DNA from: Croceivirga sp.
Lineage (GTDB): Bacteria; Bacteroidota; Bacteroidia; Flavobacteriales; Flavobacteriaceae
Assembly (NCBI GenBank): GCA_028284665.1
Contig: JANQRG010000006.1
Coordinates: forward strand, 46,667-110,666
Length of the DNA: 64,000 nt
Direction of reading: 5' to 3'
Shown here: one piece after another, positions 8,730-16,232 of the stretch
Position numbering within the stretch: position 1 is the first letter of the stretch
How the letters are laid out: each line of letters begins with the position of its first letter
Made by a program: the position numbers and the translations under genes
Notes under the pieces: model-generated
What the model was told of the DNA's origin: nothing
Databases searched by the model: none
Seen by the model: only the letters and a program-made list of their open reading frames with translations

Positions 8730-9587
8730 ATGACAAGAGACATTATCGATATCAACGATTTTACCATCCTGGTGGAGGAAGCAGCATCCGATAGGGTGAT
8801 TGTTGATTCCTGTTATTTTGATGAGCCCATGATCGCAGTGGCGTTTTATGGTTCCGGCAATGTGCACCTGTCCATGAATTTTAGGGAGCATAAAATGGCA
8901 TATGAGCATACCAAAGGGCTTGCACTTTCTTTTTATGCTGATGAGACTGTAGAATGTGTGCACACCGTCTCGCCGGATAAACCCTTACAATGTCTTGTGA
9001 TTGCTACAGCACCCCGAAACCTGGAACTGTTACCCAATAATGAAGGGGAGCTGTTTACGGAACTGCTGGACCAATTAGTGCGACCCAAGGCCCCTTATGT
9101 TGAGGGTCCGCGCTTTTTTATGACGCCTGAGATGCAGTATATTGTGGATCAGATCTTTTCCAATCAGTATGAAGGGAAAGCCAAGATGATGTTCTTCCGC
9201 AGTCAGATCACGGCCTTATTATCCCACTTTTTCTGGCAATTGTCAACCCTAAAAACAACAGAGATCAAAAGTTCGGAACGGGAAAAACTGTTGCAGGTAA
9301 AAGAAATCCTTTCCGAAAACCTGGACACCCCACCTTCGCTGAACGAACTCTCCCGCCAGATCGGACTTAATACCTTCAAATTGAAAAAGGAGTTTAAAGC
9401 ATTGTTTGGTGTTCCTGTATTTAAGTATCTGCAAAATGAGCGTATGATCAGGGCTCATGAATTGATCCGAAGTGAACAGGCTACGGTTCAAGAGGCCGCC
9501 TGGCATGTGGGTTATGACAGCCTGAGTTCCTTTTCCAATGCGTTCACTAAAAAATTTGGCTTCCGTCCCAGTGAGGTTAAAGTGTAA
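8730..9587 (+). CDS. AraC-family transcriptional regulator
   Basis: The last 100 residues form the double helix-turn-helix of AraC/XylS regulators: LNELSRQIGLNTFKLKKEFK for the first helix pair and VQEAAWHVGYDSLSSFSNAF with KKFGFRPSEVKV for the second, which is the family signature. The first 180 residues are a ligand- or dimer-forming domain without a recognisable specificity. It may control the divergent haloperoxidase-like gene, or the DUF5367-DUF1772-NmrA operon 1.1 kb downstream on the same strand, from which a GIY-YIG repeat cassette now separates it. Cytoplasmic. Confidence 0.92.
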   Translation: MTRDIIDINDFTILVEEAASDRVIVDSCYFDEPMIAVAFYGSGNVHLSMNFREHKMAYEHTKGLALSFYADETVECVHTVSPDKPLQCLVIATAPRNLELLPNNEGELFTELLDQLVRPKAPYVEGPRFFMTPEMQYIVDQIFSNQYEGKAKMMFFRSQITALLSHFFWQLSTLKTTEIKSSEREKLLQVKEILSENLDTPPSLNELSRQIGLNTFKLKKEFKALFGVPVFKYLQNERMIRAHELIRSEQATVQEAAWHVGYDSLSSFSNAFTKKFGFRPSEVKV

Positions 9588-9670
9588 TTCCGAATGGTCT
9601 GCCCATCTTGGTAGGCTTGTCCACCTCCGGTAGGAGAAATCTAATTCATGAAAACCTAACAGTTAGAAGA

Positions 9671-9795
9671 GTGAGATTTCTCACGCTCCTATTGCTCTGC
9701 AATCTCCGGTTCGAAATGACTGTATATGGGAAAAATCAATTACGGATACTTTTAGTCATTTCGAAATGAGGAGAAGAACGACGATTGAGAAATCT
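9671..9795. repeat. Palindromic repeat R1, copy a (5' of GIY-YIG gene)
   Basis: Begins with GTGAGATTTCTCAC, continues to GGTTCGAAATGACT, and after a spacer returns through AGTCATTTCGAA to GATTGAGAAATCT. The outer (AGATTTCTCA/TGAGAAATCT) and inner (TTCGAAATGACT/AGTCATTTCGAA) arms are perfect inverted repeats, so the roughly 120-bp element can fold into one long hairpin. It ends 20 bp before the start codon of the nuclease gene. Confidence 0.85.
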
Positions 9796-9815
9796 AAAAA
9801 AGCTACTTTTAAAGA

Positions 9816-10115
9816 ATGCTATTTCGGTACTTTGTTTACATCACTACCAATGAAAATAAAACTACACTTTATATTGGGGTGACTAACGACATTCAACGTA
9901 GACTCTCCCAACACTACTTCGATAGTCAAAATACCAGAAAATCCTTTGCAGGTAGGTATAATTGCTACTATTTATTGTATTACGAGGGTTTTGAAACCGT
10001 TGAAGCAGCAATTTATCGGGAGAAGGAATTAAAAAAATGGAGGAGAGAAAAAAAGGATCGTTTGATTTCTTCCTTAAATCCTAATTGGGAATTCCTGAAT
10101 AGTGATGTGGTTTAG
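9816..10115 (+). CDS. Small GIY-YIG nuclease, intact copy
   Basis: 99 residues, the usual size of stand-alone UvrC/SLX1-type GIY-YIG proteins. Motifs: FVYIT (6-10) and LYIGVT (18-23) give the GIY-YIG core, DIQRRLSQH carries the conserved Arg, and YREKELKKWRREKK (67-80) holds the metal-binding Glu. NPNWEF near the C-terminus is typical of this Bacteroidota group. The stop codon TAG at 10113-10115 is made partly from the first bases of palindrome R1 (AGATTTCTCAC begins at 10114). The gene interrupts the stretch between an AraC regulator and its probable target operon. Likely a cytoplasmic DNA endonuclease acting on the flanking palindromes; that link is inference. Confidence 0.85.
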   Translation: MLFRYFVYITTNENKTTLYIGVTNDIQRRLSQHYFDSQNTRKSFAGRYNCYYLLYYEGFETVEAAIYREKELKKWRREKKDRLISSLNPNWEFLNSDVV

Positions 10116-10231
10116 ATTTCTCACGCTCACTGCACATTGCAGCTCGGTTCGAAATGACTGTTGGCGGAAAAGTTATAATAGAAACTAATAGTCATTTCGA
10201 AATGAGGTGCTTGGCACCGATTGAGAAATCT
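10114..10231. repeat. Palindromic repeat R1, copy b (3' of GIY-YIG gene)
   Basis: Starts AGATTTCTCACGCTC directly in the nuclease stop codon, contains GGTTCGAAATGACTG and TAGTCATTTCGAAATGAG, and ends GATTGAGAAATCT. Arms are perfect; the spacer between inner arms differs from copy a. Same orientation as copy a. Confidence 0.85.
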
Positions 10232-10303
10232 CAACTCTGATTGTTCCCCTCGAGGCTGCATTTGACCTCCTTTGGTACAAACTTTATGCAGTAAGGGAAA
10301 AAG

Positions 10304-10363
10304 GATATCCTTGTCAACTACTTTAATCTTGATTGGGATTTTTTAAGTATCGATGTAATTTAG
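10304..10363 (+). pseudogene. 3' remnant of a GIY-YIG gene
   Basis: Reading from 10304 gives DILVNYFNLDWDFLSIDVI and a TAG stop, which aligns with the last 20 codons of the intact gene (DRLISSLNPNWEFLNSDVV). Nothing upstream restores the catalytic part; only a short ambiguous stretch precedes it. The TAG again runs into palindrome R1 (copy c). This is a decayed third copy of the cassette. Confidence 0.75.
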
Positions 10364-10481
10364 ATTTCTCACGCTTCTACTGCTTCGCAATATCCGGTTC
10401 GAAATGACTGTATATGGGAAAAATCAATTACGGATACTTTTAGTCATTTCGAAATGAGTCGGAACGACGATTGAGAAATCT
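10362..10481. repeat. Palindromic repeat R1, copy c
   Basis: AGATTTCTCACGCTTC to GATTGAGAAATCT with the inner arms TTCGAAATGACT and AGTCATTTCGAA. Its central part (GTATATGGGAAAAATC and following) is the same as in copy a rather than copy b, so a and c share a recent ancestor. Confidence 0.85.
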
Positions 10482-10699
10482 CATTGTTATTTTACTTCAT
10501 AAGATTTTCATGCTCTCTTCACAACTCTCAAGGTCTGTTCTGTAAGCCTAAGGACGAACAAAACTAGGTTGGGTCCGATATAATAGTCAGATCAGAGAAT
10601 GATCTCCTTCTCCTTTTCGAACAAATCATACTCCTTTTCAAACAAATGTCCGGAAGGTAGCTGCTCTAGTTTTGGAGTGTAATTAAAAAACGAGCAGTC

Positions 10700-11101
10700 A
10701 TGAAAACGTTTAGAGCAATTGGAATTGGAGCTGGTATCTGGGCCCTGGGAGTAAGCGCCTATACGCTCTCCTACTTTGTCCCGGTACTGGACAATCCGGA
10801 ACAACAGGCCAATATGGTTTTGTTTATCGTAGTACTTCCCCTGGTTTGGTTTGGGGCAAAAGGGTACTACAAAAAAGAACAGCATACCCACGGCTATTGG
10901 GTGGGGCAGACCTTCTTTTTAACAGCAGCAGCTTTGGATGCTTTGATCACCGTGCCCCTATTGGTAATCCCTAATGGTGGGAGCCATTACGCCTTCTTTA
11001 CCGACCCAGGCTTTTGGGTCATTGGGTTAGAATTTATCGCTACCTCAGTACTGTACTGGTATGCTAAGGTCTGTACGAAAAAACTAAAAAGTACTAACTA
11101 A
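10700..11101 (+). CDS. DUF5367-like membrane protein
   Basis: 133 residues with four hydrophobic helices; the N-terminus (MKTFRAIGIGAGIWALGVSA) and the motif PLVWFGAKGYYKKE between helices 2 and 3 resemble DUF5367 proteins of Bacteroidota. Function unknown. It is the first of three genes on this strand, 13 bp before the DUF1772 gene. Regulation by the upstream AraC protein is possible. Confidence 0.75.
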   Translation: MKTFRAIGIGAGIWALGVSAYTLSYFVPVLDNPEQQANMVLFIVVLPLVWFGAKGYYKKEQHTHGYWVGQTFFLTAAALDALITVPLLVIPNGGSHYAFFTDPGFWVIGLEFIATSVLYWYAKVCTKKLKSTN

Positions 11102-11114
11102 AAAATCATGAAAC

Positions 11115-11606
11115 ATGGAAATTACACTGAGCAATCTATCACTTTTCGCGACTGTCCTCTTGGTTGGTCTGGTCGCCGGACTATGCTTCACCTGGGGCAA
11201 CGCCGTTACCCCTGGTATTGGACAATTGGACGATCTGAGCTACCTCAGCGCCTTTCAGCAAATGAATCGTAGCATCCTGAATCCCACCTTCTACGGGGTT
11301 TTTATGGGCTCGCTTTTGGTAGGCATTGTTGCGGTCTTTACAAACAAAGGCGTTTCTCCCACCCACTTTTGGATGGTTTTGACCGCTGTGCTGATCTACT
11401 TCTTTGGAGTGATCCTCGTAACGGTTTTCGGGAACGTGCCCTTGAATGAACTGCTGGACAAAACCGATCTGGCCCAAAGCAGTACGGAGCAATTAAGTGC
11501 CTTGCGCAAGAGATTTGAACAGCCCTGGAATCGGTTTCATACCATACGGGTCGTTACGGGAACCATCGCTTTTGCACTGCTCATCATCGCAAGTAGTAAC
11601 AAATAG
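11115..11606 (+). CDS. DUF1772 / anthrone-oxygenase-like membrane protein
   Basis: 163 residues with four helices. GLCFTWGNAVTPGIGQLDD in the first loop, QQMNRSILNPTF, and FGNVPLNELLD with RFEQPWNRFHTIR before the last helix are the recurring DUF1772 signatures. Fungal relatives are tied to anthrone oxidation in polyketide pathways; the bacterial role is unknown. Sits between DUF5367 and NmrA genes; this association is common in small redox-type operons. Confidence 0.85.
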   Translation: MEITLSNLSLFATVLLVGLVAGLCFTWGNAVTPGIGQLDDLSYLSAFQQMNRSILNPTFYGVFMGSLLVGIVAVFTNKGVSPTHFWMVLTAVLIYFFGVILVTVFGNVPLNELLDKTDLAQSSTEQLSALRKRFEQPWNRFHTIRVVTGTIAFALLIIASSNK

Positions 11607-11700
11607 AACTGAAACAATAATACTCTTCGATCCCGCCTACCGGCAGGCAGGTGTGCTCGGGGAGACACTAAAAACAATAACAATTAAAACAGAAATCATC

Positions 11701-12537
11701 ATGAAAAACAACATTTTAGTATTAGGAGGAAAAGGAAAAACAGGGCGACGTATCGCCGAAAGATTAACCCACTTAGGCCACAATGTCCGAATCGGTTCAA
11801 GAAGTGAAACTCCGGCTTTTGACTGGCATCAACCTGCAGGCTGGCCAGCGGTGCTGGAAGGGATTGAAAAGATGTATATCACCTATCAACCGGATCTGGC
11901 GGTTCCCGGTGCTAAGGAAGCCATTGAAGCTTTAACTAAAGTGGCAAAACAGCAGGGGGTACAACAGTTGGTCATTTTGTCCGGGAAAGGGGAAGTAGAA
12001 GCTCAGCGTTGTGAGCAAATTGTACTGAATTGTGGGATAGAAGCCACCGTGGTACGGGCAAGCTGGTTCAGCCAGAATTTTAGCGAGAGCTTTTTCCTTG
12101 ATCCCATTCAGCAAGGCGTGGTAGCGTTGCCCAATGCGGATAGTCCGGCACCTTACGTAGATGCAAATGATATTGCGGAGGTAGTAGTCAAGATACTTTT
12201 GAATACAGGCCATAGTGGGAAGATCTATGAGTTGACCGGTCCACGTTTACTCACCTTTGAAGATGTCGTAGCCCAGATTGCTAAGGCTTCCGGCCGGGAA
12301 CTCCAATTTATTCCGATCACGCTTTCCGAATATGTGAATGCTATGAAAGAAATGCAACTGCCTGAAGATGTGATTTGGCTCATTGAGTACTTGTTTACGC
12401 ATGTGCTGGACAACCCGGAAAACCAGATCGTCACCAATGATGTGGAAAAGGTGTTGGGTCGGCCTCCAATCGACTTTTCAGACTATGTCGCGGAGACCGT
12501 AAAAACCGGGATTTGGAATCCGGAAGTGGAAGTGTAG
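11701..12537 (+). CDS. NmrA-family NAD(P)-binding protein
   Basis: Atypical short-chain dehydrogenase of 278 residues. The Rossmann signature is ILVLGGKGKTGRRIAERL at the N-terminus, with HNVRIGSRSE as the second strand preferring NADPH. YVDANDIAEV and GKIYELTGPRLLTFEDV are typical of NmrA/QOR2-like NAD(P)H-binding proteins. The ATG at 11701 is used; an upstream extension of the frame to 11497 overlaps the DUF1772 gene in another frame and lacks family similarity. Followed by a strong terminator. Probably a quinone/aldehyde reductase or redox sensor. Confidence 0.9.
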   Translation: MKNNILVLGGKGKTGRRIAERLTHLGHNVRIGSRSETPAFDWHQPAGWPAVLEGIEKMYITYQPDLAVPGAKEAIEALTKVAKQQGVQQLVILSGKGEVEAQRCEQIVLNCGIEATVVRASWFSQNFSESFFLDPIQQGVVALPNADSPAPYVDANDIAEVVVKILLNTGHSGKIYELTGPRLLTFEDVVAQIAKASGRELQFIPITLSEYVNAMKEMQLPEDVIWLIEYLFTHVLDNPENQIVTNDVEKVLGRPPIDFSDYVAETVKTGIWNPEVEV

Positions 12538-12560
12538 GAAAACTCATCAAATTAGTAGAA

Positions 12561-12590
12561 AAGACAGGTCTTTAAACCTGTCTTTTTTTT
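12561..12590 (+). terminator. Rho-independent terminator after NmrA gene
   Basis: AAGACAGGT CTTTAA ACCTGTC followed by eight T. Stem of about eight pairs, 23 bp after the NmrA stop codon. A near-identical hairpin serves the operon ending at 25854. Confidence 0.85.
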
Positions 12591-12605
12591 GAAACGAGAA
12601 ATACT

Positions 12606-12729
12606 AGCTCCTTCCCTTACTAAAGGGAAGGTGGCTTACTTCGGAGAAGTAAGACGGATGGGTTGGTTATTTACCACCCTTTCCGTCATCCCTTCGGGAT
12701 GTCACCTTTCCCTAACCAGGGAAAGGAGC
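12606..12729. repeat. Palindrome-rich intergenic repeat R3
   Basis: Contains four small hairpins: CTTCCCTTACTAAAGGGAAG, CTTACTTCGGAGAAGTAAG, CATCCCTTCGGGATG and CTTTCCCTAACCAGGGAAAG, bounded by AGCTCC and GGAGCC. No protein is expected although a frame stays open. Related in style to R2 next to it; probably a non-autonomous element. Confidence 0.6.
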
Positions 12730-12910
12730 CTTAGAATTTTCTGCTATTTTGGGATTGGTGAAAAAGCACAATAAATCAGAGTTGAAGGGCTACAGAAAAG
12801 CGCTAAGACAAAACCTAACTTCTCCGGAAATCAGATGTTTTCTAAGTTCCTTTCTCCGCTCTTTCAATTCCTTTTTGCTAGGTTAGCTTCACTTCAATTA
12901 AAATAATCAA

Positions 12911-13042
12911 AGCTCCCCTCTTTAGAAAAGAGGGGAATGAATTCGGACTGAAAGGAGGAAGAAAGGGGAGATTGAAGAACCAATCCCTCCGGCATCACCT
13001 GTCGAGCTGATGCCACCTCCCTTTATCCAAAGGGAGGAGCTT
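12911..13042 (-). repeat. Intergenic repeat R2, copy in gene-poor stretch
   Basis: Read on the minus strand it matches 26007-26179: GCTCCTCCC stem, GGAGGGATT, TCAATCTCCCCTTTCTTC, GTCCGAATTCAT and a closing GAGGGGAGC. The element is bounded by complementary AGCTCCCCT-type and AGGGAGGAGC ends and has internal hairpins such as GGCATCACCTGTCGAGCTGATGCC read in two halves. Together with R3 it fills most of the 620-bp gap between the NmrA gene and the small ORF at 13160. Confidence 0.7.
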
Positions 13043-13128
13043 TTGTTTTGAGATACTTCAAATTTAAATTTTCCACACCTAATCCAGTCTGCTCGAAATC
13101 ATTATTGTGAGGTAATAAACAAACAATA

Positions 13129-13153
13129 AAAGGGCATCTAAAAGATGCCCTTT
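13129..13153 (-). terminator. Terminator after the 46-aa ORF
   Basis: AAAGGGCATCT AAA AGATGCCCTTT, an 11-bp perfect stem. On the minus strand it is followed by TATTGTTTGTTT. It lies 7 bp beyond the stop of the small ORF, which supports transcription through that ORF. Confidence 0.8.
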
Positions 13154-13159
13154 ATTCCA

Positions 13160-13300
13160 TTATCCCTTATACAAATAGTCCATATCCGAACTGGGACAAC
13201 GGCTTAACGGTGATTTCCACTCGTCATCTTTTTTGTTTGCCGATGGGATGGTATACCATCCAAAGAACATCGGTCTTTTGTACTGTTGTCTTGTTTTCAT
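13160..13300 (-). CDS. Small protein of 46 residues, unknown
   Basis: ATG at 13298-13300 opens a frame MKTRQQYKRPMFFGWY and ends in SDMDYLYKG with TAA at 13160-13162. It is basic at the N-terminus, without membrane helix. A strong terminator follows at once and the MddA-like gene ends 52 bp upstream on the same strand, so it may be the second gene of that transcript. Evidence for translation is only the position between gene and terminator; no family is recognised. Confidence 0.5.
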   Translation of the reverse strand: MKTRQQYKRPMFFGWYTIPSANKKDDEWKSPLSRCPSSDMDYLYKG

Positions 13301-13352
13301 GGTTGAATTGTTTACTTGTTTTTTGATGATGATTGATAATTTTGTGTTCGTA

Positions 13353-14126
13353 CTATACTTTTTCCTTTACGATCAGCTTTGGATTGCTTCTTTTTCGCCA
13401 CTTGGTGAACGGAATGAGCATTGGTTTTTTAGCCTGATAGGCCTTATATGTTTCTCCAAACTCGTTCATGAGGTCCTTTTCTTCCAATAGGGTTCCAATA
13501 ACCACATAAGCAGTAATGGCAATGGCGAATAGCAAATGCGTTACTGTCATGGTCGGAGTAGCCCACATACCTAGTAGCATACCAAAATACAGCGGGTGAC
13601 GTACGTATTTGTAAAATAAGGTCACCCGAAACTGCAATTGCGTATAGGGTTTGTTCATCAACTCTAAAAAGGTCTGTCGTAGTCCAAACAGATCGAAGTG
13701 ATTGATCAAAAACGAACTGATGAATAATATCGCCCAGCCGGCAAAGAACAATCCATACAACAGATAATACAATAGGCTGTTAGGGGTTACTTCCCATAGC
13801 AAACCTCCAACAGGTTGCCAGTTGTACACCAGGTTAAAGAGCAACAGCCCGGAAACCAGAACAAAGGTGCTACGCTCTATTGGCCTTGGAAAATAGCGGG
13901 TAAATAGGGCCTTGAACCATTTTCGTGCCATCACACTGTGTTGTACCCCAAAGAGGGAGATCAACAAGAGGTTGTTTGCTACTGCCCATAAAACAGGGAG
14001 TTGAGGAGCTCGGTCAATTCCAATACCTGGAATTAAGTTGCCGACTGAAGCGATCCAAAAAAGGATGGATCCAAATGCGATCAGGTACGCAACTACGGAA
14101 TACGTAAACATTACAATTTTCTTCAT
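13353..14126 (-). CDS. Methanethiol S-methyltransferase-like (MddA/NnrU fold) membrane protein
   Basis: 257 residues with about six helices. Signatures are FGVQHSVMARKWFK in the first half and YKYVRHPLYFGMLLGMWATP followed by a helix and EEKDLMNEFGETYKAYQ near the end. The RHPLY/E-E-x-D-L pattern is the AdoMet-binding part of isoprenylcysteine-methyltransferase-like membrane enzymes, and the overall order matches MddA, which turns methanethiol to dimethyl sulfide. NnrU-type proteins share the fold, so the substrate is not certain. Inner membrane. Confidence 0.78.
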   Translation of the reverse strand: MKKIVMFTYSVVAYLIAFGSILFWIASVGNLIPGIGIDRAPQLPVLWAVANNLLLISLFGVQHSVMARKWFKALFTRYFPRPIERSTFVLVSGLLLFNLVYNWQPVGGLLWEVTPNSLLYYLLYGLFFAGWAILFISSFLINHFDLFGLRQTFLELMNKPYTQLQFRVTLFYKYVRHPLYFGMLLGMWATPTMTVTHLLFAIAITAYVVIGTLLEEKDLMNEFGETYKAYQAKKPMLIPFTKWRKRSNPKLIVKEKV

Positions 14127-14297
14127 GACGTTTCGATTTTTAATTCGATGGCAAACCTAGTCACGAAGAAGCCCTTCCTAAGAATAGTAGCTGGTTACAA
14201 ATGGGTTACGCCACCACCACCGAAGGGTTACAAATGGGTTACAAAACAAAGATTATGGTTTTTAAATAATTGTTTATCAGATAGTTGAAAAAAACTA

Positions 14298-16136
14298 TCA
14301 AATAGTATGTAAAAATGCCGACAAATCGTCCTCAGGACTGAGATGTAGCTTTTTTCTGAGCCGGTTTCGGCTCATTTTTACCGAGGCGGGATTGATATTT
14401 TGAAGGGTAGCAATCTGTTTTGTATCCAAATTCAGCTTGATAAAAGAACACAGGCGTACATCGGTTTTGGTCAGTCCCTCAAACTGTTCGTTTAAGCGGG
14501 CATAGAAGGAGCTACTCAATTCATCTACCTTTTGATAGAAGTCATCACTGTCCTTGTTCACCCAGATCTTGTTCTTGATTTCTTCTTCCAGGAGTTCCAA
14601 TTCTTTTTGGCGTTTACGCCCCGTAGCCGCTTTTAACGATTCCAGGCGTTCCGCAAGAGATTCCGCCCATTCCTGGTTATTGGAAATGTTGACGGCCATG
14701 GTGGTCAAATCCTTTGTTTTAAATTCAATTTCGGAATTCAGCAGCTGGTTCTCCACCTTTTTCAACTTTAAGTTCTGCCGGTGTTTGTAGTACAAGAAGG
14801 TCAAGAAGGCGATCACTAACAAACTCACGATCAACAATACATAAAAGCGGGTGTTTTGTTTGTTTAATTGTCGTTCGTAGGCTACCTGTTGTGCCGTTTG
14901 TAGTTTGTGAAATTTGACACTGTCCGCCAGTTGTTTTTTTTCGAAGGCATAGTTCATTTCGGCACGAGTGATCTCTTCGGTACGTTCTACGTTGAACAAG
15001 GTATCCTTTAATTGCGCATAACGTTCGTAGTATTCCAATGCGGTCCTGGTGTTTCCAAGATTTTTGTATGCCTCGCTCAAACAAAAACAGGCCTCCTGTT
15101 GAAGAATGCTATGTCCCGAGGCCATAGACATTTCTTGTCCCCTGAGGCAATCATCCCTGGCCTTGGTCCACTGGCCCAGTCGCAAATAAGTACCTCCACG
15201 ATAGACCAGGGTAGAGGCAAGTCCACCTTCATCGTTGATTTTGGTTTTTAAAGCTACAGCTTTGTCATGCAATTCCAGGGCTTTGTCAAAGTTGTTGATT
15301 TTGGTGTACTCGACCCCCAAATTGGAATACCCCCTGGCTTCGGAAATAGGGTCGTTAACTTCCTTGGAAAGCCGAACACTTTCATTAAAACTGGCAATGG
15401 CGAGGTCATGATCTTTTTTGCTGGAATGGATAAGGCCAATATTGTTGTGCACCAGGGGTAAACTTTCCGTAAGCCCCATTTGCTCTTTTATAGCTAAGCT
15501 CTTTTGGTAATATTCTAAAGAGGTGTCAAAATTCTTCAGATCGTTGTGGATGTTTCCCAAATTGTTCAGCGCTCTTGAAATAACGGGCTCGGCCCCTATT
15601 TTTTCGGCAAGCTTCAGGGACTTTAAAATGTATTCCTGGGCCTGGGGATAATTCCCCATTTCATAGAATACTGTGCCTATATTTCCCAATATGATGGCAA
15701 TTCCGTGTTCGTCACCCAGTTCTTGAACCAGTTCATAATTTTTCAAAAAGTATTCCCGGGCCTGGTAAAATTGTCCTTGCTGGGCGTGGGTAATGCCAAT
15801 CCATTTAATGGCGTCTGCTTTCCATGCTTTGTTTCCTGTAGTTTGAGAAAACGCTAATAGTTGCTTCCCAATAGTTCGGGAACTATCCGCACTAAACCGC
15901 ATGTTAAAACGGGCCAGGGCCAGACCTGCTTCAAAACGGACGGAGTCGGGTGCATTGGTATTTTTAAATCGAAGCAGCAAGCTATCCTGAATAGTGGTCT
16001 GTCCTTGCAGATAGCAAATAGCAAAGGACCATAGCACTGCTAATAGGGAATACTTCTTCAAGATTGGTTGATTTTCAACTAAATATAAGGAATCTGGGTT
16101 GCAAAACGAGGGTTCTATCACTTTTCTGAATACCAT
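14298..16136 (-). CDS. TPR sensor-type transcriptional regulator with transmembrane helix
   Basis: Layout: signal-like hydrophobic segment (KKYSLLAVLWSFAICYLQG), at least six TPR units over residues 80-390 (for example AREYFLKNYELVQELGDEHG, AQEYILKSLKLAEKIG), a coiled stretch, one membrane helix (FYVLLIVSLLVIAFLTFLYY, about 430-450), a second coiled coil, and a C-terminal LuxR/GerE-like winged helix (TKTDVRLCSFIKLNLDTKQI, SVKMSRNRLRKKL). This is the well-known Bacteroidota architecture with a periplasmic TPR sensor and a cytoplasmic DNA-binding domain. The ATG at 16136 adds 25 residues before the signal; a TTG at 16061 would start directly as MKKYSLLAV and is in my view more natural, the longer start touching a repeat element. 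Confidence 0.83.
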   Translation of the reverse strand: MVFRKVIEPSFCNPDSLYLVENQPILKKYSLLAVLWSFAICYLQGQTTIQDSLLLRFKNTNAPDSVRFEAGLALARFNMRFSADSSRTIGKQLLAFSQTTGNKAWKADAIKWIGITHAQQGQFYQAREYFLKNYELVQELGDEHGIAIILGNIGTVFYEMGNYPQAQEYILKSLKLAEKIGAEPVISRALNNLGNIHNDLKNFDTSLEYYQKSLAIKEQMGLTESLPLVHNNIGLIHSSKKDHDLAIASFNESVRLSKEVNDPISEARGYSNLGVEYTKINNFDKALELHDKAVALKTKINDEGGLASTLVYRGGTYLRLGQWTKARDDCLRGQEMSMASGHSILQQEACFCLSEAYKNLGNTRTALEYYERYAQLKDTLFNVERTEEITRAEMNYAFEKKQLADSVKFHKLQTAQQVAYERQLNKQNTRFYVLLIVSLLVIAFLTFLYYKHRQNLKLKKVENQLLNSEIEFKTKDLTTMAVNISNNQEWAESLAERLESLKAATGRKRQKELELLEEEIKNKIWVNKDSDDFYQKVDELSSSFYARLNEQFEGLTKTDVRLCSFIKLNLDTKQIATLQNINPASVKMSRNRLRKKLHLSPEDDLSAFLHTI

Positions 16137-16212
16137 CGGAAATGACTTTAAAGGATCATAGTCATTTCGACATGAGGTATCCCGATGTTATTGGGAAACG
16201 ATTGAGAAATCT
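16137..16212. repeat. Palindromic repeat R1, copy d (5' truncated)
   Basis: Keeps the inner arms as CGGAAATGACT and AGTCATTTCGACATGAG and the right outer arm GATTGAGAAATCT; the left outer arm is missing, replaced by the start region of the TPR regulator gene. Lies 21 bp before the broken nuclease gene, the same distance as in cassette 1. Confidence 0.75.
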
Positions 16213-16232
16213 AAAAAAAGTACTTTTAGCAT

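Larger units (their letters stand above)
9671..10231 (+). mobile_element. GIY-YIG cassette 1: palindrome - nuclease gene - palindrome
   Basis: Two copies of palindrome R1 (9671-9795 and 10114-10231) closely enclose an intact GIY-YIG nuclease gene (9816-10115). A second such unit, damaged, occurs at 16137-16649 and a third is represented by a 3' gene remnant plus palindrome at 10304-10481. The repeated arrangement suggests that gene and palindromes multiply as one unit, in the way REP/RAYT units do, but with a GIY-YIG enzyme. No target-site duplication could be assigned by eye. Confidence 0.6.

Noticed and set aside
8580..8963. 127-aa frame antisense to the AraC start
   Set aside because: Overlaps the AraC gene and the divergent promoter region and shows no domain.
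9671..10481. R1 palindromes as CRISPR repeats
   Set aside because: Units are about 120 bp with internal hairpins and irregular spacing; they frame nuclease genes.
10592..10891. 99-aa frame antisense to DUF5367
   Set aside because: Antisense shadow of a recognisable membrane protein gene.
11497..11700. N-terminal extension of the NmrA protein
   Set aside because: Overlaps the DUF1772 gene and precedes the Rossmann start at 11701; low-complexity translation.
12589..12774. 61-aa frame in the R3 element
   Set aside because: Runs through a terminator tail and palindromes; composition follows the repeat, not a protein.
13233..13490. 85-aa hydrophobic plus-strand frame
   Set aside because: Lies antisense to the 46-aa ORF and to the MddA-like gene; hydrophobicity comes from T-rich DNA.
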